DNA of 64,000 bases from Rhodospirillales bacterium (GTDB lineage: Bacteria; Pseudomonadota; Alphaproteobacteria; Rhodospirillales; UBA2165), in the NCBI GenBank assembly GCA_022822205.1, contig JAJECC010000172.1:62001-126000 (forward strand). The letters are read 5' to 3'. Below the pieces are notes generated by a model, which made no database searches, was not told where the DNA came from, and saw only the letters and a list, made by a program, of their open reading frames with translations. Of the stretch, positions 26,641-35,510 are shown in pieces. A program made the position numbers and the translations under genes. Numbering within the stretch: position 1 is the first letter of the stretch; each line of letters opens with the position of its first letter.

Positions 26641-27570
26641 GTGGCTATACTGATATTCAACTCGGTCCGCGGCACCGATGAGCAGTGGGCGGAACTCCTC
26701 GGGCGGGCGCTGCCGGATGACGAAGTGCGGTCCATGGACACCTTGGGCGATCCCGCCGAAATCGAGTTTCTGGTCTTCGGGCGGCCCGTCTTCAGCGACC
26801 TGCCCGAGTTGCCGAACCTCAAGCTGATGATGACCATGCTGGCGGGGGTCGACGGACTCCTGGGCAAGACGGGGATGCCCGACGTACCCCTTACCAAAAC
26901 CGAACCGCCGGGCGGCGATCCGCTAATGACCGAGTACTGCCTGCTGCAGGTCCTCCGCCATCACCGGCAGATGCCGGCCTACCTGGCGCAACAACGCGAG
27001 CACGACTGGTCGCCCCTGCCGCAGCCCAAACCGCATGAACGGACCGTCGGATTTTTCGGTTACGGCACTCTTGCCAAGCCGATGACGGAATTGATCGGGT
27101 CTCTCGGCTTCGACGTCATCGCCTGGGCGCGGACGGCCAAGACCGATGCGCCGATCGACGTGTTCCATGGCGCCGGGGGGTTTCATTCGTTTCTGGCCAG
27201 AACGGAAATCGGCGTGCTGATGCTGCCGCTGAATCCCCACACCCGGGAAATGATCAATCGGGAGGCTTTCGATGCCATGCCCGACGGCGCATCCATCATC
27301 AACCTGGCGCGCGGCGGGCTGATCGATCACCGGGACCTGGTTGCCGCCTTGGATTCCGGGAAACTGGCCGGCGCGACCCTGGATGTCACCGAACCCGAAC
27401 CCTTGCCCGAGGACAGTCCCCTCTGGGACCACCCGAAGATCACCATCATGCCCCACGTGGCGCGCCGCCCGCCGGTCGAACAGATGGTGCCCCAGGTTGT
27501 CGACAACATCCGCCGGTTTCGAGCCGGAGAGCCGTTGCGGCAAGTGGTGGACTGGTCCCGCGGCTACTAG
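26641..27570 (+). CDS. D-2-hydroxyacid dehydrogenase, GhrA-like (glyoxylate/hydroxypyruvate reductase)
   Basis: About 309 residues with an NAD(P)-binding motif GFFGYGTLAKPM (about 137-148). Catalytic residues are Arg224 in NLARGGLID, a glutamate in DVTEPEPLPEDSPLW and His272 in IMPHVARRP. It most resembles GhrA-type reductases of glyoxylate and hydroxypyruvate. GTG at 26641 is preferred because GGAG lies 6 bases before it and the protein then begins (M)AILIF; ATGs at 26563 and 26611 lack ribosome sites. The TAG stop opens a TAGAGC motif copy. Confidence 0.88.
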   Translation: MAILIFNSVRGTDEQWAELLGRALPDDEVRSMDTLGDPAEIEFLVFGRPVFSDLPELPNLKLMMTMLAGVDGLLGKTGMPDVPLTKTEPPGGDPLMTEYCLLQVLRHHRQMPAYLAQQREHDWSPLPQPKPHERTVGFFGYGTLAKPMTELIGSLGFDVIAWARTAKTDAPIDVFHGAGGFHSFLARTEIGVLMLPLNPHTREMINREAFDAMPDGASIINLARGGLIDHRDLVAALDSGKLAGATLDVTEPEPLPEDSPLWDHPKITIMPHVARRPPVEQMVPQVVDNIRRFRAGEPLRQVVDWSRGY

Positions 27571-27579
27571 AGCATTTCC
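27568..27579 (+). repeat. TAGAGC-type dispersed motif (dehydrogenase stop)
   Basis: Reads TAGAGCATTTCC, with TAG as the stop of the hydroxyacid dehydrogenase. The next three bases on the other strand are the stop of the convergent TRAP permease gene. Confidence 0.5.
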
Positions 27580-29648
27580 TACTTGAATGCGACCGACGGC
27601 AGCCACGTCGCCACCTCAGGGAAGGAAAACACGATGGCGAGGCCGACGAGCTGCAGCAGCACGAACGGGATCACCCCCTTGTATATGTCGGTCAGTTTGA
27701 CCTCGGGCGGGCAGACGCCCTTCAGGTAGAAGAGCGCGAAGCCCACCGGCGGTGTCAGGAACGAGGTTTGCAAGGTGACGGCCACCAGGATCACGAACCA
27801 GACCAATGTCGGTTCGTCGAGGACGTCGAAACCGGGTACGTCGAGCCCGATTGCGTTCACGATCGGCCGCATGAGCGGCAGGACGATCAGCGTAATCTCG
27901 ATCCAGTCGAGCACGAAGCCGAGCAGGAACACGATGAACAGGATGAAGAAAATCGTCCCTTCCGGTCCCAGCCCCGTCGCGCCGATCAACTCCTCGATCA
28001 ACGCGTCGCCCCCCAGCTCCCGCAGGACGTAGGAGAACGCCGTGGCGCCGAGAAAAATGGCGAAAATGTATGCGGTGGTGGTGAACGTGGTCATGCAAAC
28101 GTTGACCAATTTTCGCCACGAAAGACGGCGATAGGCGAGCGCCAGCAGCGTCGCGCCCAAGGCGCCGACACCCGACGCCTCCGTCGGTGTCGTGATGCCG
28201 GCAAAGATGGAGCCAAGCACGGCGAGAATTAGTGCCACCGGCGGCAACACCGCGACGCACATGTCTCTGATCGCAGCCCAATCGGGCCGGCGCGCGCCAT
28301 CGGGTACCGGCGCCGCATCCGGCCTTACGAGTCCCAAAAGGATAATGAACACGAGATACAGGCCGCCGATGATCAGGCCCGGAAAAAATGCGCCCATGAA
28401 CAGATCACCCACCGAGAGCGCCATCTGATCGGCCATGATGACCAGCATAATCGACGGAGGAATGAGAATTCCGAGGGTTCCCGAAGCGGCGATCGTCCCC
28501 GTGGCGAGCGGTTTCGAATAGCCCTGCCGCACCATCGCGGGAAGAGATAGAACCCCGAGCAACACGACCGACGCGCCGATAATGCCCGTCGACGCGGCTA
28601 GGATGATGCCGATGGCCGTGACGGTGATGGCGAGGCCGCCCCGCACGGTACCGAACACGCGCTGCATGGAGTCCATCAGCCGCTGGGCAACACCCGACTC
28701 GTCCAGCATCAACCCCATAAAGATAAACATCGGCAACGCCACCAGGACGGCATTCGACATGGTGGCGTATATGCGGTTCACCACCGCGCCGAGAGTCAGG
28801 TAGTCGAGCCCGGTGAGAGTTTCCTCCAGTCCGGTCCAGGCCATCAAGCCGTTGTCGAACAGGAACGCGACCCCGCCGTACGCCATGCCGACCCCCGCCA
28901 GCACCCAGGCCACGGGAAAACCGGTAAACAGCAGCCCGATAAATGTCATGAACATGGCGACGACCAGCTTCTCTTCCGTCGTCTCGACCAACGTGCCGAC
29001 ACCCGCGGTGAGCACCGCCGTACCCAGGAAAAGGACAAGGATGATTCCGAGGCCCCACCCCTTCTGCTCGCCCCTGCCGGTTACGAGCGCATGCAAATCG
29101 TGGATGAGGCGCGCCGCCGCCGCGATGGCCAGCAAAACGAAGCTCAAGGGAATAATGAACTTGAAGGCCCAACGGGCGGGAAGACCGATCGGGCTGTCGG
29201 AACGCTCGTTGACGCGGTACGACTCGGCGAAATAGTCGTAGCCCTGGTCGATCATCAGGAAAAGGAAGGGAACCAGCAGCGCGAGGATGCCGACAATCTC
29301 AATAATTCGCTTTGCATTGTCGCGAAGGTGCGCATGGATGACATCGACCCGCACGTGGCTGTCCTTGACCATCGCATAGCTCAACCCGATCATGGTTGTC
29401 AGGCCGTAGAAGTGCCATTGGATCTCATCGAGCTTGGGCAGGTTCTGGTTGAACAGATAGCGCAGACCAACTTGAAGAATGATCGCAAGTATCAGCGCCA
29501 CATTCGCCCACATCACCGTCTTGCCGACGATGTTCACAAAACGATCGAGAGTGTCGGCCAGCGGCGTGTGGTCCGTATCCTCCGTTTCGATGATGCGTTC
29601 GAGAGCATCTACCGGGCTGGGTGAACTGGTTTCGGTTCGTTCCGGCAT
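27579..29648 (-). CDS. TRAP transporter fused DctQ-DctM permease
   Basis: About 689 residues from the ATG at 29648; a TTG at 29672 adds 8. An acidic cytoplasmic N terminus (about 40 residues) leads to the four-helix DctQ part (about 45-200), then the twelve-helix DctM part with GTLGILIPPS and the ITTPTEASGVGALGA loop. The membrane complex uses ion gradients to import a ligand delivered by the upstream DctP protein. The fused form is common in TRAP systems. It lies downstream of dctP, after about 150 bases. Confidence 0.93.
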   Translation of the reverse strand: MPERTETSSPSPVDALERIIETEDTDHTPLADTLDRFVNIVGKTVMWANVALILAIILQVGLRYLFNQNLPKLDEIQWHFYGLTTMIGLSYAMVKDSHVRVDVIHAHLRDNAKRIIEIVGILALLVPFLFLMIDQGYDYFAESYRVNERSDSPIGLPARWAFKFIIPLSFVLLAIAAAARLIHDLHALVTGRGEQKGWGLGIILVLFLGTAVLTAGVGTLVETTEEKLVVAMFMTFIGLLFTGFPVAWVLAGVGMAYGGVAFLFDNGLMAWTGLEETLTGLDYLTLGAVVNRIYATMSNAVLVALPMFIFMGLMLDESGVAQRLMDSMQRVFGTVRGGLAITVTAIGIILAASTGIIGASVVLLGVLSLPAMVRQGYSKPLATGTIAASGTLGILIPPSIMLVIMADQMALSVGDLFMGAFFPGLIIGGLYLVFIILLGLVRPDAAPVPDGARRPDWAAIRDMCVAVLPPVALILAVLGSIFAGITTPTEASGVGALGATLLALAYRRLSWRKLVNVCMTTFTTTAYIFAIFLGATAFSYVLRELGGDALIEELIGATGLGPEGTIFFILFIVFLLGFVLDWIEITLIVLPLMRPIVNAIGLDVPGFDVLDEPTLVWFVILVAVTLQTSFLTPPVGFALFYLKGVCPPEVKLTDIYKGVIPFVLLQLVGLAIVFSFPEVATWLPSVAFK

Positions 29649-29824
29649 CTGACGAGTGTCTTTTGTTGTCAATGCGATGTTCGCTCAGATTGGTGACGGG
29701 CGGCTTCCATGATCTTCCCCGGTCATTGGCGCGCGGGAAATATTCGTCCGGAGGCGGGACCGAATTATCGGTCAGCCGCCCCCGGACAAGACTTTGGGAC
29801 GTAGGTTGGTAGGTTACTAGGTTA

Positions 29825-30892
29825 CTAGCGCGGCAGGAAGCCGTGCTTCTTCCACACGGCGTAGCCCGCGCGGAATGTGCTGAGGTCGTTCCAGACCTTC
29901 GCGAAGAAGGCGTCTTTCTTGACTTCCTCTTCAACGACCTGTTTCCAGGTGTCGGCGAAGAGAGCCAGCATCTCGTCGGACCAGAATTTGATCTTCACGC
30001 CGTGTTTCTCGACGTTTTCCTTCATCGCCGCGAACTGTCCGGCTTCTCCTTCGGCAAAGCTGTCCGCCATCGATGCTTTGCAGGCCACCTCCACGACGGC
30101 CTGTTGCTGCTGGGACATACTCTTCCAGACGTCCTTGTTGACCAGCAGCTCGAACATGGTCGCCTGCTGATGCCAGCCGGGGAAGTAGTTGTATTTCACC
30201 AGCTTGTAGAAGCCCAAGCGCTTGTCGACGGCCGGCAGGGAAAATTCCGTCGCGTCGATGGTGCCTTTTTCCAGAGCCGGAAAAATGTCTCCGCCCGGCA
30301 GCAGGGAGGTGGCAACGCCGAGCTTCTGCATGACCTTTCCGCCAAGTCCGAAGAAACGCATTTTCAGACCCTTGAGGTCTTCGGCGGATTTGATCTCCTT
30401 GGCGAACCAGCCGGACGTCTCCGGGGCAATGATCGCACAGGGGACGACATGAACATTGTAGCCCGCCTGGTCGTACATCTCCTGATAGAGCTTCCGGCCG
30501 TTGCCATAGTAGATCCAGGCCATGTACTCACCGGCCTCCGGGCCGAACGGTACGGCCGAGAACAACGGCGAGGCAGGAATTTTGCCCGCCCAATAGCCTG
30601 CCGTGGTGTAGCCGGAATTGATCTTGCCGGATGAAACGGCATCCAAGATCTCGAACGCAGGCACCAGTTTTTTCGGTTCGTAAACCCGCATTTTGAGAGT
30701 ACCGCCTGACATCCGGTCCAGATCCTTGGCAACGCGCGGGATCGGCGAACCGAGTCCCGGTAACGCCGTTGCGAAGGCAATGGGCGTTTTCAGGAGAATT
30801 TTCTTTTCGGAGGCCGCCTCAGCCGGGACCGCCGCCAAAGGCGACGCCGCCAGGGCAGCCGCCGCCGTCAGAATCATCAAAGATTTTTTCAC
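29825..30892 (-). CDS. TRAP substrate-binding protein, TakP-like
   Basis: A 355-residue periplasmic protein with a signal peptide (residues 1-27, MKK start and AEA cleavage). The ligand-contacting arginine region is DLKGLKMRFFGLGG, followed by LLPGGDIFPALEKGTIDATE and YFPGWHQQ. These are like TakP, the 2-oxo-acid binding TRAP protein of Rhodobacter, so a 2-keto acid or similar carboxylate is the likely ligand. It precedes the QM permease gene, and the promoter region has three palindromes that fit the divergent FadR-type regulator. Confidence 0.93.
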   Translation of the reverse strand: MKKSLMILTAAAALAASPLAAVPAEAASEKKILLKTPIAFATALPGLGSPIPRVAKDLDRMSGGTLKMRVYEPKKLVPAFEILDAVSSGKINSGYTTAGYWAGKIPASPLFSAVPFGPEAGEYMAWIYYGNGRKLYQEMYDQAGYNVHVVPCAIIAPETSGWFAKEIKSAEDLKGLKMRFFGLGGKVMQKLGVATSLLPGGDIFPALEKGTIDATEFSLPAVDKRLGFYKLVKYNYFPGWHQQATMFELLVNKDVWKSMSQQQQAVVEVACKASMADSFAEGEAGQFAAMKENVEKHGVKIKFWSDEMLALFADTWKQVVEEEVKKDAFFAKVWNDLSTFRAGYAVWKKHGFLPR

Positions 30893-31069
30893 GTCTCTAC
30901 TCCTTTTTCACAGATTGCCGGCAGATACCGGACGTTCACATGAATTCGGGGAGATCGCCTTGCCGAAAGACTCGCTTGTTTTCGGCTTCAAGGCCCCTTG
31001 ATCGCGCGAATTATTCGGTTGGCTCAACGAACCTCCTCCCTATCTGCGAGAGAACTCTCTCAATTTGTT

Positions 31070-31080
31070 TGGTTCGACCA
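31070..31080. promoter_or_regulatory. Operator 1 for FadR-type regulator
   Basis: TGGTTCGACCA, with arms TGGT and ACCA. It matches the TGGTnnnACCA-type sites of the FadR/PdhR/LldR group of GntR regulators. Confidence 0.7.
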
Positions 31081-31084
31081 TTTT

Positions 31085-31095
31085 CGGTCAGACCA
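31085..31095. promoter_or_regulatory. Operator 2 for FadR-type regulator
   Basis: CGGTCAGACCA, centred 15 bases from operator 1. One arm differs by one base. Confidence 0.65.
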
Positions 31096-31151
31096 TATAT
31101 GTTTATAGACCCAAATAATTTAGAGTCAAATAAATTCTGCAAAACATTAAT

Positions 31152-31162
31152 TGGCCTGACCA
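31152..31162. promoter_or_regulatory. Operator 3 for FadR-type regulator
   Basis: TGGCCTGACCA, centred 67 bases from operator 2 and about 58 bases before the regulator ATG, so binding here could repress the regulator gene itself. Confidence 0.6.
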
Positions 31163-31214
31163 AAATACAATGTTAGATTTTGGCTACGTATAGGAATCGG
31201 AGCACACGAATTCC

Positions 31215-31964
31215 ATGGTAGAATTCACCGCCATCAAGCCCACCCGCATCTCGGACACGGTGGTCGAGCAAATCGAGGAAATGATTTTGACCGGGGCGCT
31301 GCGTCCTGGAGAAAAGCTGCCGCCGGAACGCGAACTCGCCGAGCAGCTGGGAATTTCGCGACCGACGTTACGTGAGGCGATCATAATTCTGGAGTCCAAG
31401 GGCTTGCTCGAATCCCGCCGGCGCGGCGGTACGGTGGTGCTCGATATCAGTGAAGCCGGAATCAGCGACCCCCTGTTGGAACTTGTCCGCTCCCGCCCCG
31501 GAATGGTGTTCCAGGTTCTGGAACTCCGCGATGCACTGGAAATGACGGCCGCGTTTCACGCCGCCAGTCGAGCGACGCCGGAAGAGCGTAGTGCCATTTC
31601 AGCCAAGCACCGCGAACTCGAGGCAGTCTACGCCGATCCTGAAAGCGATCACGAAACGGAAGCCCGCATCGATTTCGAGTTTCACCTGTCCATCGCGGAG
31701 GCATCTCACAATCTTGCACTCATTCACGTCATGCGTGGATTGATGGAGGTGCTAAGGTCATATATCGCGTACAGCCTCGACAAGCTCCGTGAAGAGCCAA
31801 GGAAATATGATCAGATTCAGTCCCAGCACGCGGAGATTTGCGACGCCGTCGTCTCCGGCGACCCGGAACGCGCCCGTGTCGCCGCCCGTCAGCATTTGGC
31901 CTTCGTTTACGATACCCTGACTGACAATAGCGGGGCCCCGCTCAACGCCGAGCGGGCACGCTGA
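31215..31964 (+). CDS. GntR/FadR-family transcriptional regulator
   Basis: A 249-residue protein with an N-terminal winged helix-turn-helix (about residues 8-75, including LPPERELAEQLGISRPTLREA) and a C-terminal FCD ligand domain (about 95-235). The FCD acid and histidine positions for metal binding are visible in FEFHLSIAEASHN. It should repress the divergent TRAP operon and itself and release on binding a carboxylate effector. Three TGGtcnGACCA-like palindromes in the spacer support this. No strong ribosome site is seen. Confidence 0.93.
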   Translation: MVEFTAIKPTRISDTVVEQIEEMILTGALRPGEKLPPERELAEQLGISRPTLREAIIILESKGLLESRRRGGTVVLDISEAGISDPLLELVRSRPGMVFQVLELRDALEMTAAFHAASRATPEERSAISAKHRELEAVYADPESDHETEARIDFEFHLSIAEASHNLALIHVMRGLMEVLRSYIAYSLDKLREEPRKYDQIQSQHAEICDAVVSGDPERARVAARQHLAFVYDTLTDNSGAPLNAERAR

Positions 31965-32153
31965 GGTGCGGAGAGCGCGCCAACCCGGAGCCTATCTCTC
32001 GCCCGCCACCGCCAAAACAACCCGCTCTCGAAGAATATTCGAATAAGGTCGGTTCGTGGATACCGGCCTCCTTACCCGGCATCCATCTTGACTCACGAAT
32101 CAAGACCTTGCGGATTCGCCGATCGATTCCGGATAAATGTGAAACGCTCCAGC

Positions 32154-32789
32154 CTAGCTCTTCGACGGCGGGGTCATATTTCCGGGCCGGGCAAAGAACG
32201 TCGATGTCATGGACGGCCGTTCGCAGAAATCATCATACCAGGCGGCAAGGCCGGGCCGCTCCGCCTTCCAGGCCAGCCGCGGAACCCGGAACTCCACATA
32301 TCCGATCCCGCAGGCGACGGCGATCTGACCGATATTGAGCGGTCCGTCCAACTGGGCAATTTCGGAGTCCAGCGTATCCAGCGACCGCGTGATCTTTCGG
32401 GTTTGACCCTTTACCCATCCCTCGGACCGATGCTCTTCGGGACGGAATTCCTCCACCCCGATGAGGACGGCGGCATCGCCTATGCCGTCCCCCAGCGCCT
32501 GCAATCGCAGCGCCTCCCAGCGCTCGGGACCCGGCGGCGGAAACAGGGGCGGGCCGGCATGCCGGGCGTCCAGATACTCGCAACAAACGCAGGAATCGTA
32601 GAGGACCCGGCCGTCATCCAAAACCAGGGCCGGAATCTTGCCCAGCGGATTGTGCTCGGGCACGCGTTCCCGCTGTTCCTCCGGCGAGCCCATCATGATC
32701 ACCTCGATCGCGGATTCCTGGCCGGTTTCGAGCGCGGTGACGCGTACCTTTCTAACAAAGGGGGACGCCGGCCGGGCGTACAGTTTCAT
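32154..32789 (-). CDS. Glutathione S-transferase family protein
   Basis: A 211-residue protein with a thioredoxin-like N-terminal domain (MKLYARPASPFVRKVRV start, with NPLGKIPALVLDDG and the YDSCVCCEYLD glutathione-binding segment) and an all-helical C-terminal domain. It probably conjugates glutathione to electrophiles or acts as a peroxidase or isomerase; the substrate is unknown. The catalytic residue is likely the serine in SPFVRK. It is the last gene of a nine-gene co-directional run that includes a persulfide dioxygenase-like protein, another glutathione-linked enzyme. Confidence 0.88.
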   Translation of the reverse strand: MKLYARPASPFVRKVRVTALETGQESAIEVIMMGSPEEQRERVPEHNPLGKIPALVLDDGRVLYDSCVCCEYLDARHAGPPLFPPPGPERWEALRLQALGDGIGDAAVLIGVEEFRPEEHRSEGWVKGQTRKITRSLDTLDSEIAQLDGPLNIGQIAVACGIGYVEFRVPRLAWKAERPGLAAWYDDFCERPSMTSTFFARPGNMTPPSKS

Positions 32790-32816
32790 TCAGGTTCTCC
32801 TGTGCTGGACCGAGTC

Positions 32817-32833
32817 TAGAGCAGTTTCCGGCG
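32817..32833 (+). repeat. TAGAGC-type dispersed motif (intergenic)
   Basis: Reads TAGAGCAGTTTCCGGCG. It lies between the GST and MFS genes and is not a stop codon for either. Confidence 0.55.
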
Positions 32834-32862
32834 AAACGGCAAAGCGATAATCGTGCGGCCGC

Positions 32863-34140
32863 CTACGCCCCGCGGGCGGCGGCTGTCCCGGCCGGGGAAG
32901 GGCCCTGATTTTCGACCTCGGCGGCAATCCCCAGCACCTGTTTCGAGAGTATCGCCCACGCAACCAGTCCGATGAGGCTGGCCCCGAGAAGCGGAATTTG
33001 GACTCCGGTCATATTGGCGACCCAACCGATTCCGATGGCGCCAAGCGCCGGGAACCCGACTGCAACGACGGCGTTGATGCTGAACACGCGCGCCCGAAAC
33101 TCCTGTGCGACGGCATTCTGTATGAGGCTCATGGACGCCGTCTGGGCGCTGACGACCGCAATCCCGATGACGAACATGGGCAACAGAGCGAGCCAGAATA
33201 TTTCGGTCAGCGCAAAGGCGGCGACCCCCAGCGCCCCCAGCGCCGAAGCCCCCAGCAGGATGCGGGTAAGGCCCTCGGTTCGGCCGCGCCGCGCCAGCCA
33301 GAGCCCGCCGGTCATCGCACCGAGACCGGTGGCGCTCGCCAGTACGGCGAGGCCATCGGCGCGCCGGGCGAAGACTTCGTCGGCGACGCCGGCCAGCATT
33401 TCCAGATACGGGAGCACGAACAGGGCGACGATCGCGGACACGGACATAATCAGCCGGATGCCGCGGTGACCGAAGGTATAGGTAAATCCCGCGCGGAGAT
33501 CGGCGATGAGCTCGAACTCCCGGGACGCCGCGTTCTCCCATCGGCTTTCATCGATACGCAAAAGGCTCAACAGGAACACCGCTATGGCGGCGCCAACCGC
33601 ATAAACGATGAGGGCGGCGCCGGCGCCGAGGGTCGCGATGATGGTCCCGCCAAGGACCATGCCGAAGAAGTTCCCGCCGTGAAATGTCGCGCTGGATACG
33701 CCGATCGCCGCCGAAAGCAGCTCTCGCGGGACAACCGCATGAACAAGCGCGCCGCGCGCCGCAACGTTGAAGGCCCGGCTGGTGCCCGCAAGAAGCGCCA
33801 GCACGAGCAGGAGTTCGATGGTCATCAGACCCGTCATCACCAGAAGAGCCATTGCCAGCGCGACCAGGCCGCCGGCCATCGTCGATATCTGCAGTTGGAT
33901 GCGGTGGCCGTACCGGTCGGCGGTCGCACCGGCGATGGGTCCGAAAAACAGCGTCGGGACCATATTGGCCGCGCCCACAATGCCCAGCCAGGCAAAGGAT
34001 TCCGCAAGCTCCCAGGTTACCCACTGGATGGCGATACGGTTGACCCACACCCCGAGAATCGTTGCGAGGTGCGCCGACCAATAGATGCGGTAGTTTCGGC
34101 TTGCGAAGGCGCGGCCGATGCCGCCGGTCAAGTTATCCAA
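32863..34140 (-). CDS. MFS transporter (EntS/MFS_3-type)
   Basis: A 425-residue membrane protein with about twelve predicted helices. The first loop carries the GPIAGATADRYGHR-type motif A of MFS drug and siderophore exporters. Resemblance is to the MFS_3 group, often annotated as enterobactin exporter-like. The exported compound is unknown. It starts 14 bases downstream of the persulfide dioxygenase-like gene and so is probably co-transcribed with it. Confidence 0.9.
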   Translation of the reverse strand: MDNLTGGIGRAFASRNYRIYWSAHLATILGVWVNRIAIQWVTWELAESFAWLGIVGAANMVPTLFFGPIAGATADRYGHRIQLQISTMAGGLVALAMALLVMTGLMTIELLLVLALLAGTSRAFNVAARGALVHAVVPRELLSAAIGVSSATFHGGNFFGMVLGGTIIATLGAGAALIVYAVGAAIAVFLLSLLRIDESRWENAASREFELIADLRAGFTYTFGHRGIRLIMSVSAIVALFVLPYLEMLAGVADEVFARRADGLAVLASATGLGAMTGGLWLARRGRTEGLTRILLGASALGALGVAAFALTEIFWLALLPMFVIGIAVVSAQTASMSLIQNAVAQEFRARVFSINAVVAVGFPALGAIGIGWVANMTGVQIPLLGASLIGLVAWAILSKQVLGIAAEVENQGPSPAGTAAARGA

Positions 34141-34154
34141 TTGGCGGGCCCGGC

Positions 34155-35198
34155 CTAGCCGGCCTGTCCGAGCGGGCCGTCCGCCTGTTTCCAGGCGTCG
34201 ATGCCGCCCCCGATGTGCCGGGCATTCGCAAATCCGGACTCGCGCAGGGCATCGAGGGCCAGCGCCGAGCGTTCGCCATAGGCGCAGTAGAGAACCAGCC
34301 GGCGGCCGGTGCGGCCGGCGAGCGCATTCAACATGCCGCCCGGTTTGATTTGCTCCTCGAACCGCGCATACGGCACATGCACCGAGCCCGGGATAACGCC
34401 GTTCTTTTCCCGCTCACCCTCTTCCCTGAGGTCGATGTAAATCAAATCCCCCCGGCCAAGCTCGCCGATGGCGTCTTCGACGCCGAGGGTGGCGTCCGCC
34501 CGCTCTCCGGCGTCCTGTTGCAGGCCGATCGCCAGATTGGCCGGCACCGCCACATCCATCATCTTCGGGTCGGGAAGGCCGAGATTATTCATCAATTCCG
34601 CATATTCGTCCGCCGAGCCGACCTGCAGGCGCGGATTCCAGGCCCGCTCTTCCCCAATGGTCGAAACGGTATCGCCCTTGTAGTCATGCCCGGGATAGAC
34701 CAGGGTCTCATCGGGCAGCTTGAGCAGTTTGTTGAACAGCGAGTCGTAAGCCTGCCGGGGATCGCCGTTTTGGAAATCGGTCCGGCCGGTGCCGCGGATC
34801 AGCAGCGTATCGCCGGTAAAGACCCTGTCGGGCAGCGCAAAACAATAGGAATCGTCGGTGTGGCCCGGCGTGTACATCGCGGTCAGTGCCACCCCCTCGA
34901 TCTCGACCGGCTCGCCGTCGCCGATCCGCATGGATACCCGGTCCACCTTTGACTGCTCCCCGATGACCGTCACGCAGCGTGTCGCATCCCGCAGCAATCC
35001 CAACCCGGTAATGTGGTCGGCATGGATATGGGTATCGACCGCCTTGGTCAGGCGGAGGTCAAGCTCGTCGAGGAGTTTGAGGTAGCGTTCAACCTGGTCG
35101 GCGACGGGATCGATAATCAGCGCCTCGCCGCCGGGACCCGCCGCGATCAGATAGGTATAGGTCGATGATACGCCGTCGAACAGCTGCCTGAACAACAT
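34155..35198 (-). CDS. MBL-fold persulfide dioxygenase-like protein fused to rhodanese
   Basis: A 347-residue fusion. The N-terminal metallo-beta-lactamase domain has HIHADH at residues 57-62 and GHTDDSYCF, YPGHDYKG further on, like ETHE1 persulfide dioxygenases that oxidise glutathione persulfide to sulfite. The C-terminal rhodanese domain (about 240-345) has the active Cys305 in CAYGERS. Both domains handle sulfane sulfur on glutathione. ATG at 35198 is supported by a G-rich ribosome site. It is followed by an MFS gene and a GST gene. Confidence 0.92.
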   Translation of the reverse strand: MLFRQLFDGVSSTYTYLIAAGPGGEALIIDPVADQVERYLKLLDELDLRLTKAVDTHIHADHITGLGLLRDATRCVTVIGEQSKVDRVSMRIGDGEPVEIEGVALTAMYTPGHTDDSYCFALPDRVFTGDTLLIRGTGRTDFQNGDPRQAYDSLFNKLLKLPDETLVYPGHDYKGDTVSTIGEERAWNPRLQVGSADEYAELMNNLGLPDPKMMDVAVPANLAIGLQQDAGERADATLGVEDAIGELGRGDLIYIDLREEGEREKNGVIPGSVHVPYARFEEQIKPGGMLNALAGRTGRRLVLYCAYGERSALALDALRESGFANARHIGGGIDAWKQADGPLGQAG

Positions 35199-35274
35199 GA
35201 AACCGGTCCCCCGTCCGATCCCGCAAATGTAGAGCATCGGCCGGGGATCGGGAAGCGCCGACAGGCCGCCGGGA

Positions 35275-35499
35275 TCAGCAGATGGTGTGACGGTAGGGAA
35301 GCCTCAAACTGTCCAGTTCATCGAGCCACTTCCCGTCCTCCGCATCCTCGGGTTCGAGCGCCATGCGGGAGGCGATGTAGTGTCCGGCCGGCGGATCGGA
35401 CCTGTTCCACCGCACGATCGACGCCGCCGCGAAGACCAGGGCGACAAGGGCGCCGGCCAGTGGAATTCCCATGAAAATGAATATCGACAACGGGCTCAT
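35275..35499 (-). CDS. Small single-span membrane protein downstream of hyuB
   Basis: A 74-residue protein with one N-terminal hydrophobic helix (IFMGIPLAGALVALVFAAASIV) and an acidic soluble tail rich in Glu and Asp. ATG at 35499 is 11 bases after the hyuB stop, so it belongs to that operon. The longer overlapping frame on this strand is a shadow of hyuB. I recognise no family; it might anchor or regulate the HyuAB enzyme at the membrane. Confidence 0.65.
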   Translation of the reverse strand: MSPLSIFIFMGIPLAGALVALVFAAASIVRWNRSDPPAGHYIASRMALEPEDAEDGKWLDELDSLRLPYRHTIC

Positions 35500-35510
35500 G
35501 GCGTCGTCCG

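Larger units (their letters stand above)
30893..31214. other. Regulatory spacer between dctP and the FadR-type gene
   Basis: A 322-base AT-rich divergent spacer without genes. It holds three related 11-base palindromes, listed separately, near 31.07-31.16 kb, and must contain promoters for both divergent units. Confidence 0.8.

Noticed and set aside
32998-34158. A 386-residue plus-strand frame
   Set aside because: Antisense of the MFS transporter gene; its composition is Arg/Asp/Gly-rich with no domain.
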